Part shown: piece after piece, positions 25,241-33,689 of the stretch
Numbering within the stretch: position 1 is the first letter of the stretch
Layout: each line of letters opens with the position of its first letter
Origin: Comamonas sp. KCTC 72670
GTDB lineage: Bacteria; Myxococcota; Myxococcia; Myxococcales; Myxococcaceae
DNA length: 64,000 nucleotides
Reading direction: 5' to 3'
NCBI GenBank assembly: GCA_014656495.1
Contig: BNCN01000002.1
Location: 496,001 to 560,000 of the forward strand
The notes under the pieces: generated by a model
Database searches by the model: none
The model's input: only the letters and a program-made list of their open reading frames with translations
What the model was told of the DNA's origin: nothing
Made by a program: the position numbers and the translations under genes

Positions 25241-26371
25241 ATGCCCGCCATGCGCATCCCCGACTTCAAGCTGGAGCGTTACTTCGCGCGCTGGGAGTTC
25301 GCGGCGCCCTACCTGCTGTGCTCGTCGGACATCGAGGGCTGGCGGATGCAGGACCTGCTGGCGCTCGCTGGCCCGGACGCGCGCGCCCGCTGGGACGGGC
25401 TGACGCTGGGGTACACCGAGTCCACGGGCCTGCCCGCCCTGCGCGAGGAGATTGCCGCGCTGTACCCCGGCCTCGCGCCGGACCAGGTGCTCACCTTCGC
25501 GGGCGCGGAGGAGGCGCTCTTCGTCCTCGTGAACGTGCTGCTGGGCGCGGGCGACCACGCCGTCGTCACGTGGCCCGGCTACCAGTCCCTGCACGAGGTG
25601 GCGCGCGCCACCGGCGCGGACGTGACGCTGCTGCGGCTGCGCGAGGAGGACGGCTGGGCGCTGGACCTGGACGCCCTGCGCCGCGCGCTGCGGCCCGAGA
25701 CGCGGCTCTTGGTGGTGAACTTCCCCCACAACCCCACGGGCGCGCTGTTGGACCGCGCGACGTTCGACGCGCTGTGCGAGCTGTCACGCGAGCGGGGCAT
25801 CCACGTGTTGTCCGACGAGGTGTACCGCCTCTTGGAGTACGACGCGCGCGACACGCTGCCGCCCGTGGCCAGCCAGGCCCCCCAGGGCATCAGCCTGGGC
25901 GTGATGTCGAAGGCGTTCGGGCTGGCGGGGCTGCGCGTGGGGTGGCTGGCCTGCCGTGACACGGACCTGCTCCGGCGGTGCGCGGCCTACAAGGACTACA
26001 CCACCATCTGCAACAGCGCGCCCAGCGAGGTGCTGTCCCTCATCGCCTTGCGCGCGAAGGCGCAAGTGCTCGCGCGCAGCCGCGCGTTGCTCGCGGAGAA
26101 CCTGGCGCTGCTGGATGCCTTCTTCGCGCGCCACACGGACACCTTCCGGTGGGTGCGCCCGCGCGCGGGCAGCGTGGCCTTCCCGAAGCTGCTGCGCGAG
26201 ACGCCGGTGGCCCACTTCACTGAAGCGCTGCGCGAGCGCGAAGGCGTGTTGCTGCTGCCCGGCGACGTCTACGACTTTCCCGGCAATCACTTCCGGATGG
26301 GGCTGGGCCGCTCGAACCTGCCGGAGGCCCTGGCCCGCCTGGAGCGCTTCGTGGCCGACACAGCGCGTTGA
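25241..26371 (+). CDS. PLP-dependent aminotransferase, class I/II
   Basis: 376 residues of fold-type I aminotransferase. Visible motifs are GYTESTGLPALREEIAALYP, the PLP Asn/Pro segment LLVVNFPHNPTGALLDRATF, HVLSDEVYRLLEY (the Asp contacting the pyridine nitrogen and the Tyr), and the Schiff-base lysine in MSKAFGLAGLRVGWL near residue 228. The carboxylate-binding Arg appears in HFRMGLGRSN. The N-terminus (MRIPDFKLERYFARWEFAAP) resembles a group often found in myxobacteria and cyanobacteria with capreomycidine-synthase-like or alanine-type activity, but the substrate is not determinable here. The ATG at 25241 or 25250 could be used. It stands alone, divergent from the redoxin operon. Confidence 0.9.
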   Translation: MPAMRIPDFKLERYFARWEFAAPYLLCSSDIEGWRMQDLLALAGPDARARWDGLTLGYTESTGLPALREEIAALYPGLAPDQVLTFAGAEEALFVLVNVLLGAGDHAVVTWPGYQSLHEVARATGADVTLLRLREEDGWALDLDALRRALRPETRLLVVNFPHNPTGALLDRATFDALCELSRERGIHVLSDEVYRLLEYDARDTLPPVASQAPQGISLGVMSKAFGLAGLRVGWLACRDTDLLRRCAAYKDYTTICNSAPSEVLSLIALRAKAQVLARSRALLAENLALLDAFFARHTDTFRWVRPRAGSVAFPKLLRETPVAHFTEALREREGVLLLPGDVYDFPGNHFRMGLGRSNLPEALARLERFVADTAR

Positions 26372-26393
26372 CGGCGGGGCGAGAAAGTGTCGC

Positions 26394-26455
26394 GAATCCG
26401 CGGGAGTCCATGGGGCTGATGCGCTGCGTCAGTTCTCGCGCGCACTTCCGGATTC
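26394..26455 (+). other. structured intergenic element with nested hairpins
   Basis: Outer arms GAATCCG (26394-26400) and CGGATTC (26449-26455) enclose a compact 7-bp hairpin with a 3-base loop, CTGATGCGCTGCGTCAG (26416-26432), followed by TTCTCGCG. It lies 22 bases after the aminotransferase stop and about 100 bases before the secreted-hydrolase gene. It may be a terminator or a 5' leader structure. No riboswitch class is recognised. Confidence 0.4.
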
Positions 26456-26559
26456 CCATGACCTCGACCTTTTACACCTCACGCCTCTAGAGTACGCCTC
26501 CCTGGCAGGTCCCCCACCTGTCGGGCTCCCCCCCATCGGTAGCGCTGGAGGCGCTCTAC

Positions 26560-27447
26560 ATGAAGAAGCTCATCGGTACGGTCATTGCCGCCGCCACGAT
26601 GTTGGCGGGCCCGGAGGCCGCCGCGGCCAACTACACCCTGTGGATTCACGGCCGCAACGGCGGCACGACGCAGGTGGGCAACTACAACGACTTCAGCTAC
26701 TGGGGCCCCGCGAGCACCGCGGCGGGGGTGAACAAGAAGGCCGTCAACTGGGATGGCCGCCAGCGCATCGGCTCGCAGAACTACATCATCCGGGACGCGC
26801 TGGATTGCTTCTGCACGGGCGACAACTGGTGCTACATCGCCGCGCACAGCGCTGGGAACCTCCAGATTGGCTACGCGCTGTCGCTGTACGGTGGCTCGGA
26901 GCGCCAGGTGAAGAACGCGTCGCCCAACGCCAGCGGCGTGTGCGGGAACGTCAGCGGCGGCAGGACGCAGCCAGGCTGGAACATCAAGTGGGTGAACGTG
27001 GCGTCGGGCGCGGCGGGTGGCAGCGAGCTGGCGGACGTCGGTGAGTGGGCGGTGAGCGAGCCGCTGGTGAGCGACCTGGTCACCACCACCTCGCGCGCCA
27101 TGTACAACCACAACACCACGCGCAACGTGTGGTTCTACATGTTCGCGGCGGCCAAGGGCACGTTGTACTCCTTCATCCTCCCGGGCCAGGACGACGAGGC
27201 GGTGGCGTATCACTCGACGGGTGGCGTGTCGGGCAACGCGGGCAGCTCGCAGTGCAATCCCGGGGATTGGTTCTGCGGCGGCACGTTGAGCCTGGGCACG
27301 GCGGCGTGCAGTGACGGCCGCGCCAAATGGAGCTTCCACACCGTGGAGCTGCGTGACGACCGGGAGGCGTACAATCACTCCGCCGCCGGCAGGTGGGGTG
27401 GCATCATCGCTCCCGTCCGCGAGGACGTCGTCAAGTACGCTTACTGA
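26560..27447 (+). CDS. secreted serine-hydrolase-like (lipase-type) protein
   Basis: 295 residues with a signal peptide (MKKLIGTVIAAATMLAGPEA, cleavage near AAAAN). The mature protein starts NYTLWIHGRNGG, similar to the HG oxyanion segment of alpha/beta hydrolases. CYIAAHSAGNLQIGYAL near residues 88-104 fits a nucleophile elbow with a first position other than Gly (A-H-S-A-G). Possible His partners lie near the end (KWSFHTVELRDD or YNHSAAGRWGG). Several Cys pairs (CFCTGDNWC, CNPGDWFC) suggest disulfides outside the cell. Activity is inferred from motifs only. It is followed after 22 bases by an anchored protein gene, forming an apparent operon. Confidence 0.75.
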   Translation: MKKLIGTVIAAATMLAGPEAAAANYTLWIHGRNGGTTQVGNYNDFSYWGPASTAAGVNKKAVNWDGRQRIGSQNYIIRDALDCFCTGDNWCYIAAHSAGNLQIGYALSLYGGSERQVKNASPNASGVCGNVSGGRTQPGWNIKWVNVASGAAGGSELADVGEWAVSEPLVSDLVTTTSRAMYNHNTTRNVWFYMFAAAKGTLYSFILPGQDDEAVAYHSTGGVSGNAGSSQCNPGDWFCGGTLSLGTAACSDGRAKWSFHTVELRDDREAYNHSAAGRWGGIIAPVREDVVKYAY

Positions 27448-27469
27448 GTCTGCCAACCCTCGAAGCACC

Positions 27470-28759
27470 ATGACTCCGACCGGTACCCCTTCCGCGCCGC
27501 GTGCGCGCCGTGCCTTGTGGGTCATCCCCTCCGTCCTGCTCCTCCTGCTCGTGCTGGGAGGCGTGGGGTGGTGGTGGCTGAACCGGTTGGGGGCGGCGTC
27601 CATCGACCGGGATGCCGAGGCGTTCGTGGCGCCTGGGGCGGCAGCTCCCGCTCCTGGGACGGCGCCGGGCGGCAGGCGCGCGCCGTCCAAGGGGCCGGTG
27701 CTGGGCGTCGCGGCCCAGGGGCAGGCGCGCAGCCCGGAGGCGGAGCGGCGCGCGGCGGAGCGTCAGGTGTGGGAGCAACGGCTGGCGCGCGCCAAGGAGA
27801 CGCTGGCGTCGTACGTGAAGGCGACGCGTTATCCGCCCGAGTCACGTCCCGCCAGCGAGCATCCGGACCAGATGGAACTCGCGGAGCCGGAGCGCACGCG
27901 CCCGTTGAGCCGCGACAACTCGGACGTGCAGCTCCGGTTGAAGCAGGACCGCGTGTTCGTCGTGGGGGACGAGGTGGTGCACTTCTTCGTCGGCTGCGAG
28001 GACGCGCGGCGCATGCCCCGGCCCTGCCAGGTGGTCTCCGCGTCCGCGCACGAGGCCGAGCACGTGACAGGCTCGGGGGGCGTGGCCCCCATGCCCCTGG
28101 CCTTCAGCGACGACGGCACGGGCGGGGATGCCCTCTCCAGCGATGGCACCTTCACCATCCGGTTCCAGCCGTCGAAGCAGGGCTTCCCCATGTACTCGGG
28201 CACGCTGCGCGTCGACGTCCAGGTGCGCTCGGGGAAGACGGAGGGCAGCGCGTTCTTCGACATCATGTACACGCCGTCGCCGCCGGCGAGGTTCACCGGC
28301 CGGGTGCGCGAGGCGCTGGAGCAGGGCTCGCTCCAGCTCTACCTCGGGATTCGCGTCCAGAAGGCGGGACGGTACGTGGTGGCGGGCCGCGTGGATGACG
28401 AGAGCGGCATGCCCTTCGCGCACGTGTCCTTCAACGAGGAGCTGCGGCAGGGGGAGCAGGAGGTGAAGTTCACCATCGCCGGCAACCTCGTGCTGGATGA
28501 GGTGCCCACCTTCCCGTTGAAGCTGCGGGACGTGGAGGGCTTCCTGCTCAAGGAGCGGGGCGACCCGGACCGCGAGCTGATGACGAGCCTGCGGGGCTAC
28601 GTGCACACCACGCACGACTATCCCGAGTCGTCCTTCTCCAACGCCGAGTGGCAGAGCGAGGAGCGGCAGCGCTACCTCGACGAGCTGAACCGGGACGTCC
28701 ACGAAATCCTGATGCGGCTGGAGACCTACGCCGACACCCCGGCCCCACCGCCTCCGTGA
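27470..28759 (+). CDS. membrane-anchored periplasmic protein with choice-of-anchor-X-like domain
   Basis: 429 residues. An N-terminal membrane helix (ALWVIPSVLLLLLVLGGVGW, about 15-34) anchors a large exported part. After a Pro/Ala-rich linker and a helix (about 85-115) comes a beta-rich region with PMPLAFSDDGTGGDALSSDG near 205-224, the Asp/Gly-rich pattern of choice-of-anchor X domains, then MYSGTLRVDVQVRSGKTEG. A short helical C-terminal tail ends in prolines. Placed right after the secreted hydrolase-like gene, it resembles the arrangement of lipase and membrane-bound foldase genes, but I see no Lif motif, so that is only an analogy. Confidence 0.75.
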   Translation: MTPTGTPSAPRARRALWVIPSVLLLLLVLGGVGWWWLNRLGAASIDRDAEAFVAPGAAAPAPGTAPGGRRAPSKGPVLGVAAQGQARSPEAERRAAERQVWEQRLARAKETLASYVKATRYPPESRPASEHPDQMELAEPERTRPLSRDNSDVQLRLKQDRVFVVGDEVVHFFVGCEDARRMPRPCQVVSASAHEAEHVTGSGGVAPMPLAFSDDGTGGDALSSDGTFTIRFQPSKQGFPMYSGTLRVDVQVRSGKTEGSAFFDIMYTPSPPARFTGRVREALEQGSLQLYLGIRVQKAGRYVVAGRVDDESGMPFAHVSFNEELRQGEQEVKFTIAGNLVLDEVPTFPLKLRDVEGFLLKERGDPDRELMTSLRGYVHTTHDYPESSFSNAEWQSEERQRYLDELNRDVHEILMRLETYADTPAPPPP

Positions 28760-28772
28760 GCGGCGGGGGACG

Positions 28773-29864
28773 TCAGGGCTCGGGCGGCGGCTCCGCTGAC
28801 AGGGACTCCGCGACCACCTCGACACCCTGCGAGGCGAAGGCGGCGGACACCGGCGCGCTGGCCGCCGCGGGGTTGGCGGCGATGGAGCTCAGCACGCCCG
28901 CGACGGCCGCGTCTTCCACGGACGGCTCGTCCGGCACCATCAGGCCCAGGTCGAGAGGATCCGCGAGGAACGCATCCGGGCCCGCGGGGCTGACCGCCGG
29001 GTCCAGGGCCTGCCGCGCGGCGAACTGCTGTCCGTAGGTGGCCGCGTAGGCGCTGCCCAGCGCGAAGCCCGCGGGCGCGTCGTCGATGCGTGCGTCTCCG
29101 GCGGCGGCGCTCGCGAGGTCGGCGGGAACGGCATCGATGCCCGCGGCCTGGGTGGCGTCGTTCGCCGGAGCGCCGAAGTCCGAGGCGTCCACCGCATCCG
29201 CGGCGAAGACGTCATCCGGGCCCGGGAAGAACGCGCCCGGCGCGAGCGGGGGCGGTCTGCTGGCGGCGCTCGAGAGGCTCGCTTCCTCGAAGATGTCTTC
29301 CAGCCCCAGCTCCAGCGGCGCTTCGTGCTCCACCTCCGAGCCGGGGCCGTTCAGCATGAAGAGCACGTCCTCCGCCTCGATGGGCGTGGGCGCGGTGGAG
29401 GTGTCCAGGTTCTGCAGCTCCCAGGCGGCGGCTTCCGGTGAGAGCAGGTCGCTGCCCATGTCCTCCGCCGCGGGGCCACGAACCGGCGGCCGGTACTGCG
29501 CGCCTCCCACGGCGTCGCGCGGCGCGCCGAGCGCGGACGGAAGCTGCGAGCCCAGCAACTGCGTGTAGCGCCGCGGCGACGCCTCGAAGGAGCTCTCTCC
29601 GGCGAAGACGCGCAGGTGCTCGGGCGCCTCGGCGTCCAGGGCGTCCACGCCCGCCAGCTTCGGCGCGTGCGCGGCGAGCGACGCGTCCAGGTCATCCACC
29701 TCCGCCTGGAACTCGCTCTCGTCGGCATAACCGCGCCGCACCGCGGGCACGGGTTGCAGCGGCTCGCGCGGCGCGAGCGGCGACACGGACTCCACGTTCG
29801 TATCGAGCCGGGCCCGGGAGATGGCGCTGGAGATGCTCGCGGTGATGCGACGGATGGACGACAT
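28773..29864 (-). CDS. acidic Ala/Pro-rich low-complexity protein, unknown function
   Basis: 363 residues from the ATG at 29864, preceded by an AGGGGAGAA ribosome binding site on the minus strand. The first 30 residues (MSSIRRITASISSAISRARL) are basic and could form an amphipathic helix. The rest is rich in Ala, Pro, Asp and Glu and poor in Lys, with no recognisable domain and no signal peptide. It looks largely disordered. It is divergent from the PP2C phosphatase gene across a 397-base spacer and converges on the anchored protein gene. It could be a secreted or structural low-complexity protein; the function is unknown. Confidence 0.7.
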   Translation of the reverse strand: MSSIRRITASISSAISRARLDTNVESVSPLAPREPLQPVPAVRRGYADESEFQAEVDDLDASLAAHAPKLAGVDALDAEAPEHLRVFAGESSFEASPRRYTQLLGSQLPSALGAPRDAVGGAQYRPPVRGPAAEDMGSDLLSPEAAAWELQNLDTSTAPTPIEAEDVLFMLNGPGSEVEHEAPLELGLEDIFEEASLSSAASRPPPLAPGAFFPGPDDVFAADAVDASDFGAPANDATQAAGIDAVPADLASAAAGDARIDDAPAGFALGSAYAATYGQQFAARQALDPAVSPAGPDAFLADPLDLGLMVPDEPSVEDAAVAGVLSSIAANPAAASAPVSAAFASQGVEVVAESLSAEPPPEP

Positions 29865-30261
29865 CGAGTTCTCCCCTGCGGCGCACACCCCGGGCCGCAT
29901 CGTCATTGTCGCTCCGTCCCCCGAGAAGTTGCCACGCCCCTGGCCCCGGGCGGCGCGGGCTCGTCATTTCGTTGCATTGGTATTCGCACACCCTGGTGGA
30001 AACGACCTGCCGGGCGGGCGCTTCCCCCGGAGGCGCTGTGGAGGGCGCTCCCCGGTGTGGGGGCGCGACCCCACGTTGTGTGGGTTGTTGACGAATGGAG
30101 GGCACTTGCAGCGTCCGCCAGTGGACGGTGAGGCGTGGATGGCGCGGTGCCGTGGCAGTCCCTCCCCAGGAATCCATCGATCCGGGATATCCGTAGCTTG
30201 CGCCCGTTGGGGGAAGGGCGCTGGCCTCCCGCTTGCTGGTGGGAAGCCCGAGGAGGCAGTC
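29865..30261. other. 397-base divergent intergenic region
   Basis: Spacer between the acidic protein gene (minus) and the PP2C gene (plus). It must hold both promoters, but I see no convincing sigma-70 or sigma-54 elements. A small palindrome GGATATCC sits at 30185-30192. No open frame with coding character and no RNA gene is apparent. Confidence 0.5.
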
Positions 30262-31005
30262 ATGAGAATGGACAGCGCGGGGCAGACCCACATCGGGCGG
30301 CGGCCGCACAACGAGGATGCGTTCTGCGTGGCGCCGGAGCTGGGGCTGTTCGTGGTCGCGGACGGGCTGGGCGGACAAGAGGGGGGCGAAGTCGCCAGCC
30401 GGTGTGTCGTGGACACCTTCGTGGGGTTCGGCCTGCGGCTGGGGCAGGACCGGGACTCGATGTGGCCCACCGTGCCGGACCCCCGGCGCAGCCGTGAGGA
30501 GAACCTGCTGGCGGCGTGCTCGGCGCTGGCGCAGCGCAACCTGCAGGCGCAGCGCGTGGGCCGCCTGCGGGAGATGGCGTCCACCGTGGTGGCGCTGGCG
30601 GTGAGTGAGAACGGCGCGGCGGTGGCGCACGTGGGGGACAGCCGCCTGTACCGGCTGCGCGCGGGGAAGCTGGAGTCGCTGACGCGTGACCACTCGCTCA
30701 TCGAGGAGCTGCGCGACGCCGGCATGGAGCCTCCTGGGGGCTCTGGAAACCTGCGGCACCTCATCACCCGCGCGCTGGGCACGGACAACGCCGAGCCCAC
30801 CGTGCAGCGGCTCCAGGCGGAGCCAGGGGATGTCTTCCTGCTGTGCTCGGACGGGCTCTACGAGCCGCTGGGCGTCGAGGGGTTGATGCGGCGCCTCACG
30901 CTGTCCACCGCGCGCGAGGTCTGCGACGCGCTGGTCTCCGACGCGTATGAGGCGGGCGGCAAGGACAACATCACCGCGGTGGTGCTGCGCGTCGCGGAGG
31001 CTTGA
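30262..31005 (+). CDS. PP2C-type Ser/Thr protein phosphatase (PrpC/Stp type)
   Basis: 247 residues, a single catalytic domain. The metal and phosphate motifs are complete: GRRPHNEDAF near 12-21 (Arg and Asp), VADGLGGQEGGE near 35-46, VAHVGDSRLYRLRAG near 121-135, CSDGLYE near 195 and GGKDNITAVVLR at the C-terminus. It removes phosphate from Ser/Thr of proteins with Mn2+/Mg2+ in the cytoplasm and antagonises Hanks-type kinases, abundant in myxobacteria. A good GAGGAGG ribosome binding site precedes the ATG at 30262. No kinase gene is adjacent. It is convergent with the beta-barrel gene. Confidence 0.95.
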   Translation: MRMDSAGQTHIGRRPHNEDAFCVAPELGLFVVADGLGGQEGGEVASRCVVDTFVGFGLRLGQDRDSMWPTVPDPRRSREENLLAACSALAQRNLQAQRVGRLREMASTVVALAVSENGAAVAHVGDSRLYRLRAGKLESLTRDHSLIEELRDAGMEPPGGSGNLRHLITRALGTDNAEPTVQRLQAEPGDVFLLCSDGLYEPLGVEGLMRRLTLSTAREVCDALVSDAYEAGGKDNITAVVLRVAEA

Positions 31006-31012
31006 GGCTCCT

Positions 31013-31612
31013 TCAGAATCCGACGCCGAAGGAGAGGCTGGCCGAAGGCAGCCAGGTGTCGGCGGGCTTGATGAGCTGTGGGGCGTACGGCAGCCACGCG
31101 AGGCTGAGGTTGAAGTCGCCCACCAGCTCGAAGCCCGAGGCCAGGGGCCGCAGGAAGCGCAGCCCGACGCCCCCCTCGGGCCCGGTCGTCGCCACGCCGC
31201 GCCGGTCGGTCCCCTTGAACTGGAACCCGGGGTCGTCGCGGCCCACCTGCGCCTCCGCGAAGCCTCCCGCGAGGAACGGCTGCAGCGTGCCCCAGCGCGC
31301 GATGTCGAAGCTCGCCAGCCGCAGCTTCGCGCGGAAGTGTGCCACCTCCGGTTCGGGGTCTCCGTGCAGGAAGCCGCTGCCGGTGCCGCAGCCCTCGAGC
31401 GCGAGGAAGGCCACCGGGGACAGCTCCATGCAGAGCTCCGGACGGCCATTGCCGTTCGCCGTGGAGCCGCCCACGCGCAGGTTGATGTAGTTGCGCGAGG
31501 TGAACGAGCGCTCGGCCCGCGCGCGGGCTTCACCCGAGACTTCCTCCGCGCGAAGGCCCGTGGGCACGAATGCGAGCACGGCCAGGACTGTCAAAGGGGC
31601 GGACGGGCGCAT
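31013..31612 (-). CDS. outer-membrane beta-barrel-like exported protein
   Basis: 199 residues. The signal peptide MRPSAPLTVLAVLAFVPTGL with cleavage near LRAEE precedes alternating polar/hydrophobic strands (YINLRVGGSTANGNG, FRAKLRLASFDIARWGTLQP, PFLAGGFAEAQVG, GVGLRFLRPLASGFELVGDF). The end ASLSFGVGF has the C-terminal Phe typical of barrels inserted by the BAM machinery. Two cysteines (ELCMEL and GCGTG) may pair. The family is unassigned and resembles small eight-stranded barrels. The ATG at 31612 is chosen over a GTG at 31642. It ends 7 bases from the convergent PP2C gene. Confidence 0.75.
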   Translation of the reverse strand: MRPSAPLTVLAVLAFVPTGLRAEEVSGEARARAERSFTSRNYINLRVGGSTANGNGRPELCMELSPVAFLALEGCGTGSGFLHGDPEPEVAHFRAKLRLASFDIARWGTLQPFLAGGFAEAQVGRDDPGFQFKGTDRRGVATTGPEGGVGLRFLRPLASGFELVGDFNLSLAWLPYAPQLIKPADTWLPSASLSFGVGF

Positions 31613-31862
31613 GCGCCACACGCAAGCGCGTGGCTTCCACACCGGTCAATGCAACGCCAGGGCGACTGTCCATGTCTCAGCGCGCGGGCATGGCCGAAGA
31701 CGTAGGCAGGCGCCGTCGGTGTAGGTCCCGCGACGTGTCATCCGCGCCGTCTCCGGGTCATTCCTGATACCGGATGATCCACGCTCAACAGCAAGGCCTT
31801 CTCGGGATAGGCTGGAACTCTCCCCACTGGGTCCCCCCGCCCATCCCCTGGCCTTGTAGCGA

Positions 31863-33689
31863 ATGACGCACAGCCTTGCCGCGCGCCTGACCACTGCCCT
31901 TTCCCTCGTCATCCTCGGCCTCTCCGCATTGAGTGTCGGGCTGACGTCCATCTCGCTTCGCTCGTGGTCTCACGAGGTGCTCACCTCGCGGCTGGCCCAG
32001 GACGAATCCGCCTGGAGCCGCGTCATCGCGCACGAGGCGCGAGAAATCACCACGCTGGCGCGCGTCGCCGCGGCGAGCCCGGCCGTGTCGTCGCTGCTGT
32101 CGGGCGACGCGGTGGAGCCCGCGTCACTCCAGGCCGCGCTGCGTTCGCAGCAGGCGCTGCTGGGCGTGGACCTGCTCGTCGTGTTGGACGCGGCGGAGGG
32201 CGTGCGCGCGAGCATCGCCTCCGGGAGCGTGGCCGGGCTGGCGTCCCTGGTGAAGCAGGGCGAGCCGCGGGTCGTCCTGGTGGGCGGCGCTCCGCATCAC
32301 GCCGTGTCGTGGCCGGTGGAGGCCGCGGGCCGCACGGTGGGCTACGTGGTGTTGGGGCGTGGGCTGGGCGAGCAGGCGCTCCAGGCGCTGCGCGACGAGC
32401 GCGGCGTGGAGGGGGTGCTGACGGTGGAGGAGGCGCCCGTGGCGCACGCGTTGAGCGCGGTGTCCGCGGAGTCCCTGCTCGCGGCGCTGTCCGGGAAGGG
32501 GCGGCCGGATTCGGTGAAGGTGAGCGGCGTGTCGCTGCACCTGCGCCGCGTGGAGGTGGGGCCGGGCGTGGAGCTGCTGCTCACGCGCGACAGCTGGAAG
32601 GAGGCGGCGCAGTACCGCGTCTCGCTGCTGCTGGTGGTGCTCCTGGGCGTGGCCGTCACGGCGGCGGCGGGCACGGCCATCTTCGTGCTGGTGCGGCGGA
32701 TGACGGAGCCGCTGCGTGAGCTGACCGCGGCCACGGCGCGCATGGTGTCGGAGGGTGACTTCCGGGCGCGCCTGGAGGTGCGCTCGAAGGATGAGATTGG
32801 CCAGCTGGCCGCCTCCTTCACGGAGCTGATGGCGCAGCTTCGCGAGCTGCTGATGGCCCTGCAGCACTCCGCCGAGCAGCTCGAGACGGCGTCCACGCAG
32901 CTCACCGAGTCCGCGGCCGTCCAGAACGAGGCGGTGTCCCAGCAGGCGGTGGCGCTGCACGAGACGCAGATGGCGGCGCAGCAGCTCCAGGAGGCCTCTC
33001 GCGCGGCGGCGCGCCGCGTGGAGGTCATCCTGCGCGAGGCGGACAAGGCCAGCGGCTTTGGCGAGGCGGGTGAGGCCGCCGTGTCCGGCAGCGTGGGCGG
33101 GCTCACGCACATCCGCTCGCACGTGGAGCACATTGGCCGCACCATCGCGGAGCTGCACCAGCGCACGCGGCAGGTGGGGGACATCACCCGCACGGTGAAG
33201 GACCTGGCGGACCAGTCCAACGTGCTGGCGCTCAACGCCTCCATCGAGGCGGCGCGCAGCGGTGACTCGGGCCGCTCCTTCGCGGTGGTGGCGCGGCAGA
33301 TGCGCTCGCTGGCGGACCAGTCCGCCGGAGCGACCACGCGCGTGCAGTCCATCCTGGGCGACATCGGCCGCGCCATCGCGCAGACGGTGAGCACCAGCGA
33401 GGGCGGCGCGCGCGAGGTGGAAGGCGGCCTGGAGCAGGTGCGCGCGGCGGGCGAGAGCCTCCGCTCGCTGGCGGGCATCATCCAGAACAACGGCAAGACG
33501 GTGCGCAGCATCGCCGACGCCGTGAGTCAGCAGGACGCGGGCATCGCGGAGCTGTTCGCCGCGCTCAGCTCCATGGCGGACCTGGCGGACCAGATTGTCG
33601 ACCGGATGGCGGCCAGTGAGCAGTCGGCCATCCAGTTGTCCGCGGCGTCCGCGGAGCTGAGCGCCATCGTCGGGCGCTACCGGCTCTAA
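31863..33689 (+). CDS. methyl-accepting chemotaxis protein (transmembrane receptor)
   Basis: 608 residues. A first membrane helix lies at about 10-32, a periplasmic sensor of about 215 residues follows (LTSRLAQDESAWSRVIAHEA to LTRDSWKEAAQYR), and a second helix (VSLLLVVLLGVAVTAAAGTA) starts near residue 252. The HAMP domain follows (RRMTEPLRELTAATARMVSE), then the long signalling coiled coil. The hairpin tip reads DLADQSNVLALNASIEAARS near 447-466, a good match to the family DIAeQTNLLALNAAIEAARA. No CheW, CheA or CheR genes are adjacent, so it is an orphan receptor that would join a kinase array encoded elsewhere. Its last codons overlap the convergent lipoprotein gene stop. Confidence 0.95.
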   Translation: MTHSLAARLTTALSLVILGLSALSVGLTSISLRSWSHEVLTSRLAQDESAWSRVIAHEAREITTLARVAAASPAVSSLLSGDAVEPASLQAALRSQQALLGVDLLVVLDAAEGVRASIASGSVAGLASLVKQGEPRVVLVGGAPHHAVSWPVEAAGRTVGYVVLGRGLGEQALQALRDERGVEGVLTVEEAPVAHALSAVSAESLLAALSGKGRPDSVKVSGVSLHLRRVEVGPGVELLLTRDSWKEAAQYRVSLLLVVLLGVAVTAAAGTAIFVLVRRMTEPLRELTAATARMVSEGDFRARLEVRSKDEIGQLAASFTELMAQLRELLMALQHSAEQLETASTQLTESAAVQNEAVSQQAVALHETQMAAQQLQEASRAAARRVEVILREADKASGFGEAGEAAVSGSVGGLTHIRSHVEHIGRTIAELHQRTRQVGDITRTVKDLADQSNVLALNASIEAARSGDSGRSFAVVARQMRSLADQSAGATTRVQSILGDIGRAIAQTVSTSEGGAREVEGGLEQVRAAGESLRSLAGIIQNNGKTVRSIADAVSQQDAGIAELFAALSSMADLADQIVDRMAASEQSAIQLSAASAELSAIVGRYRL

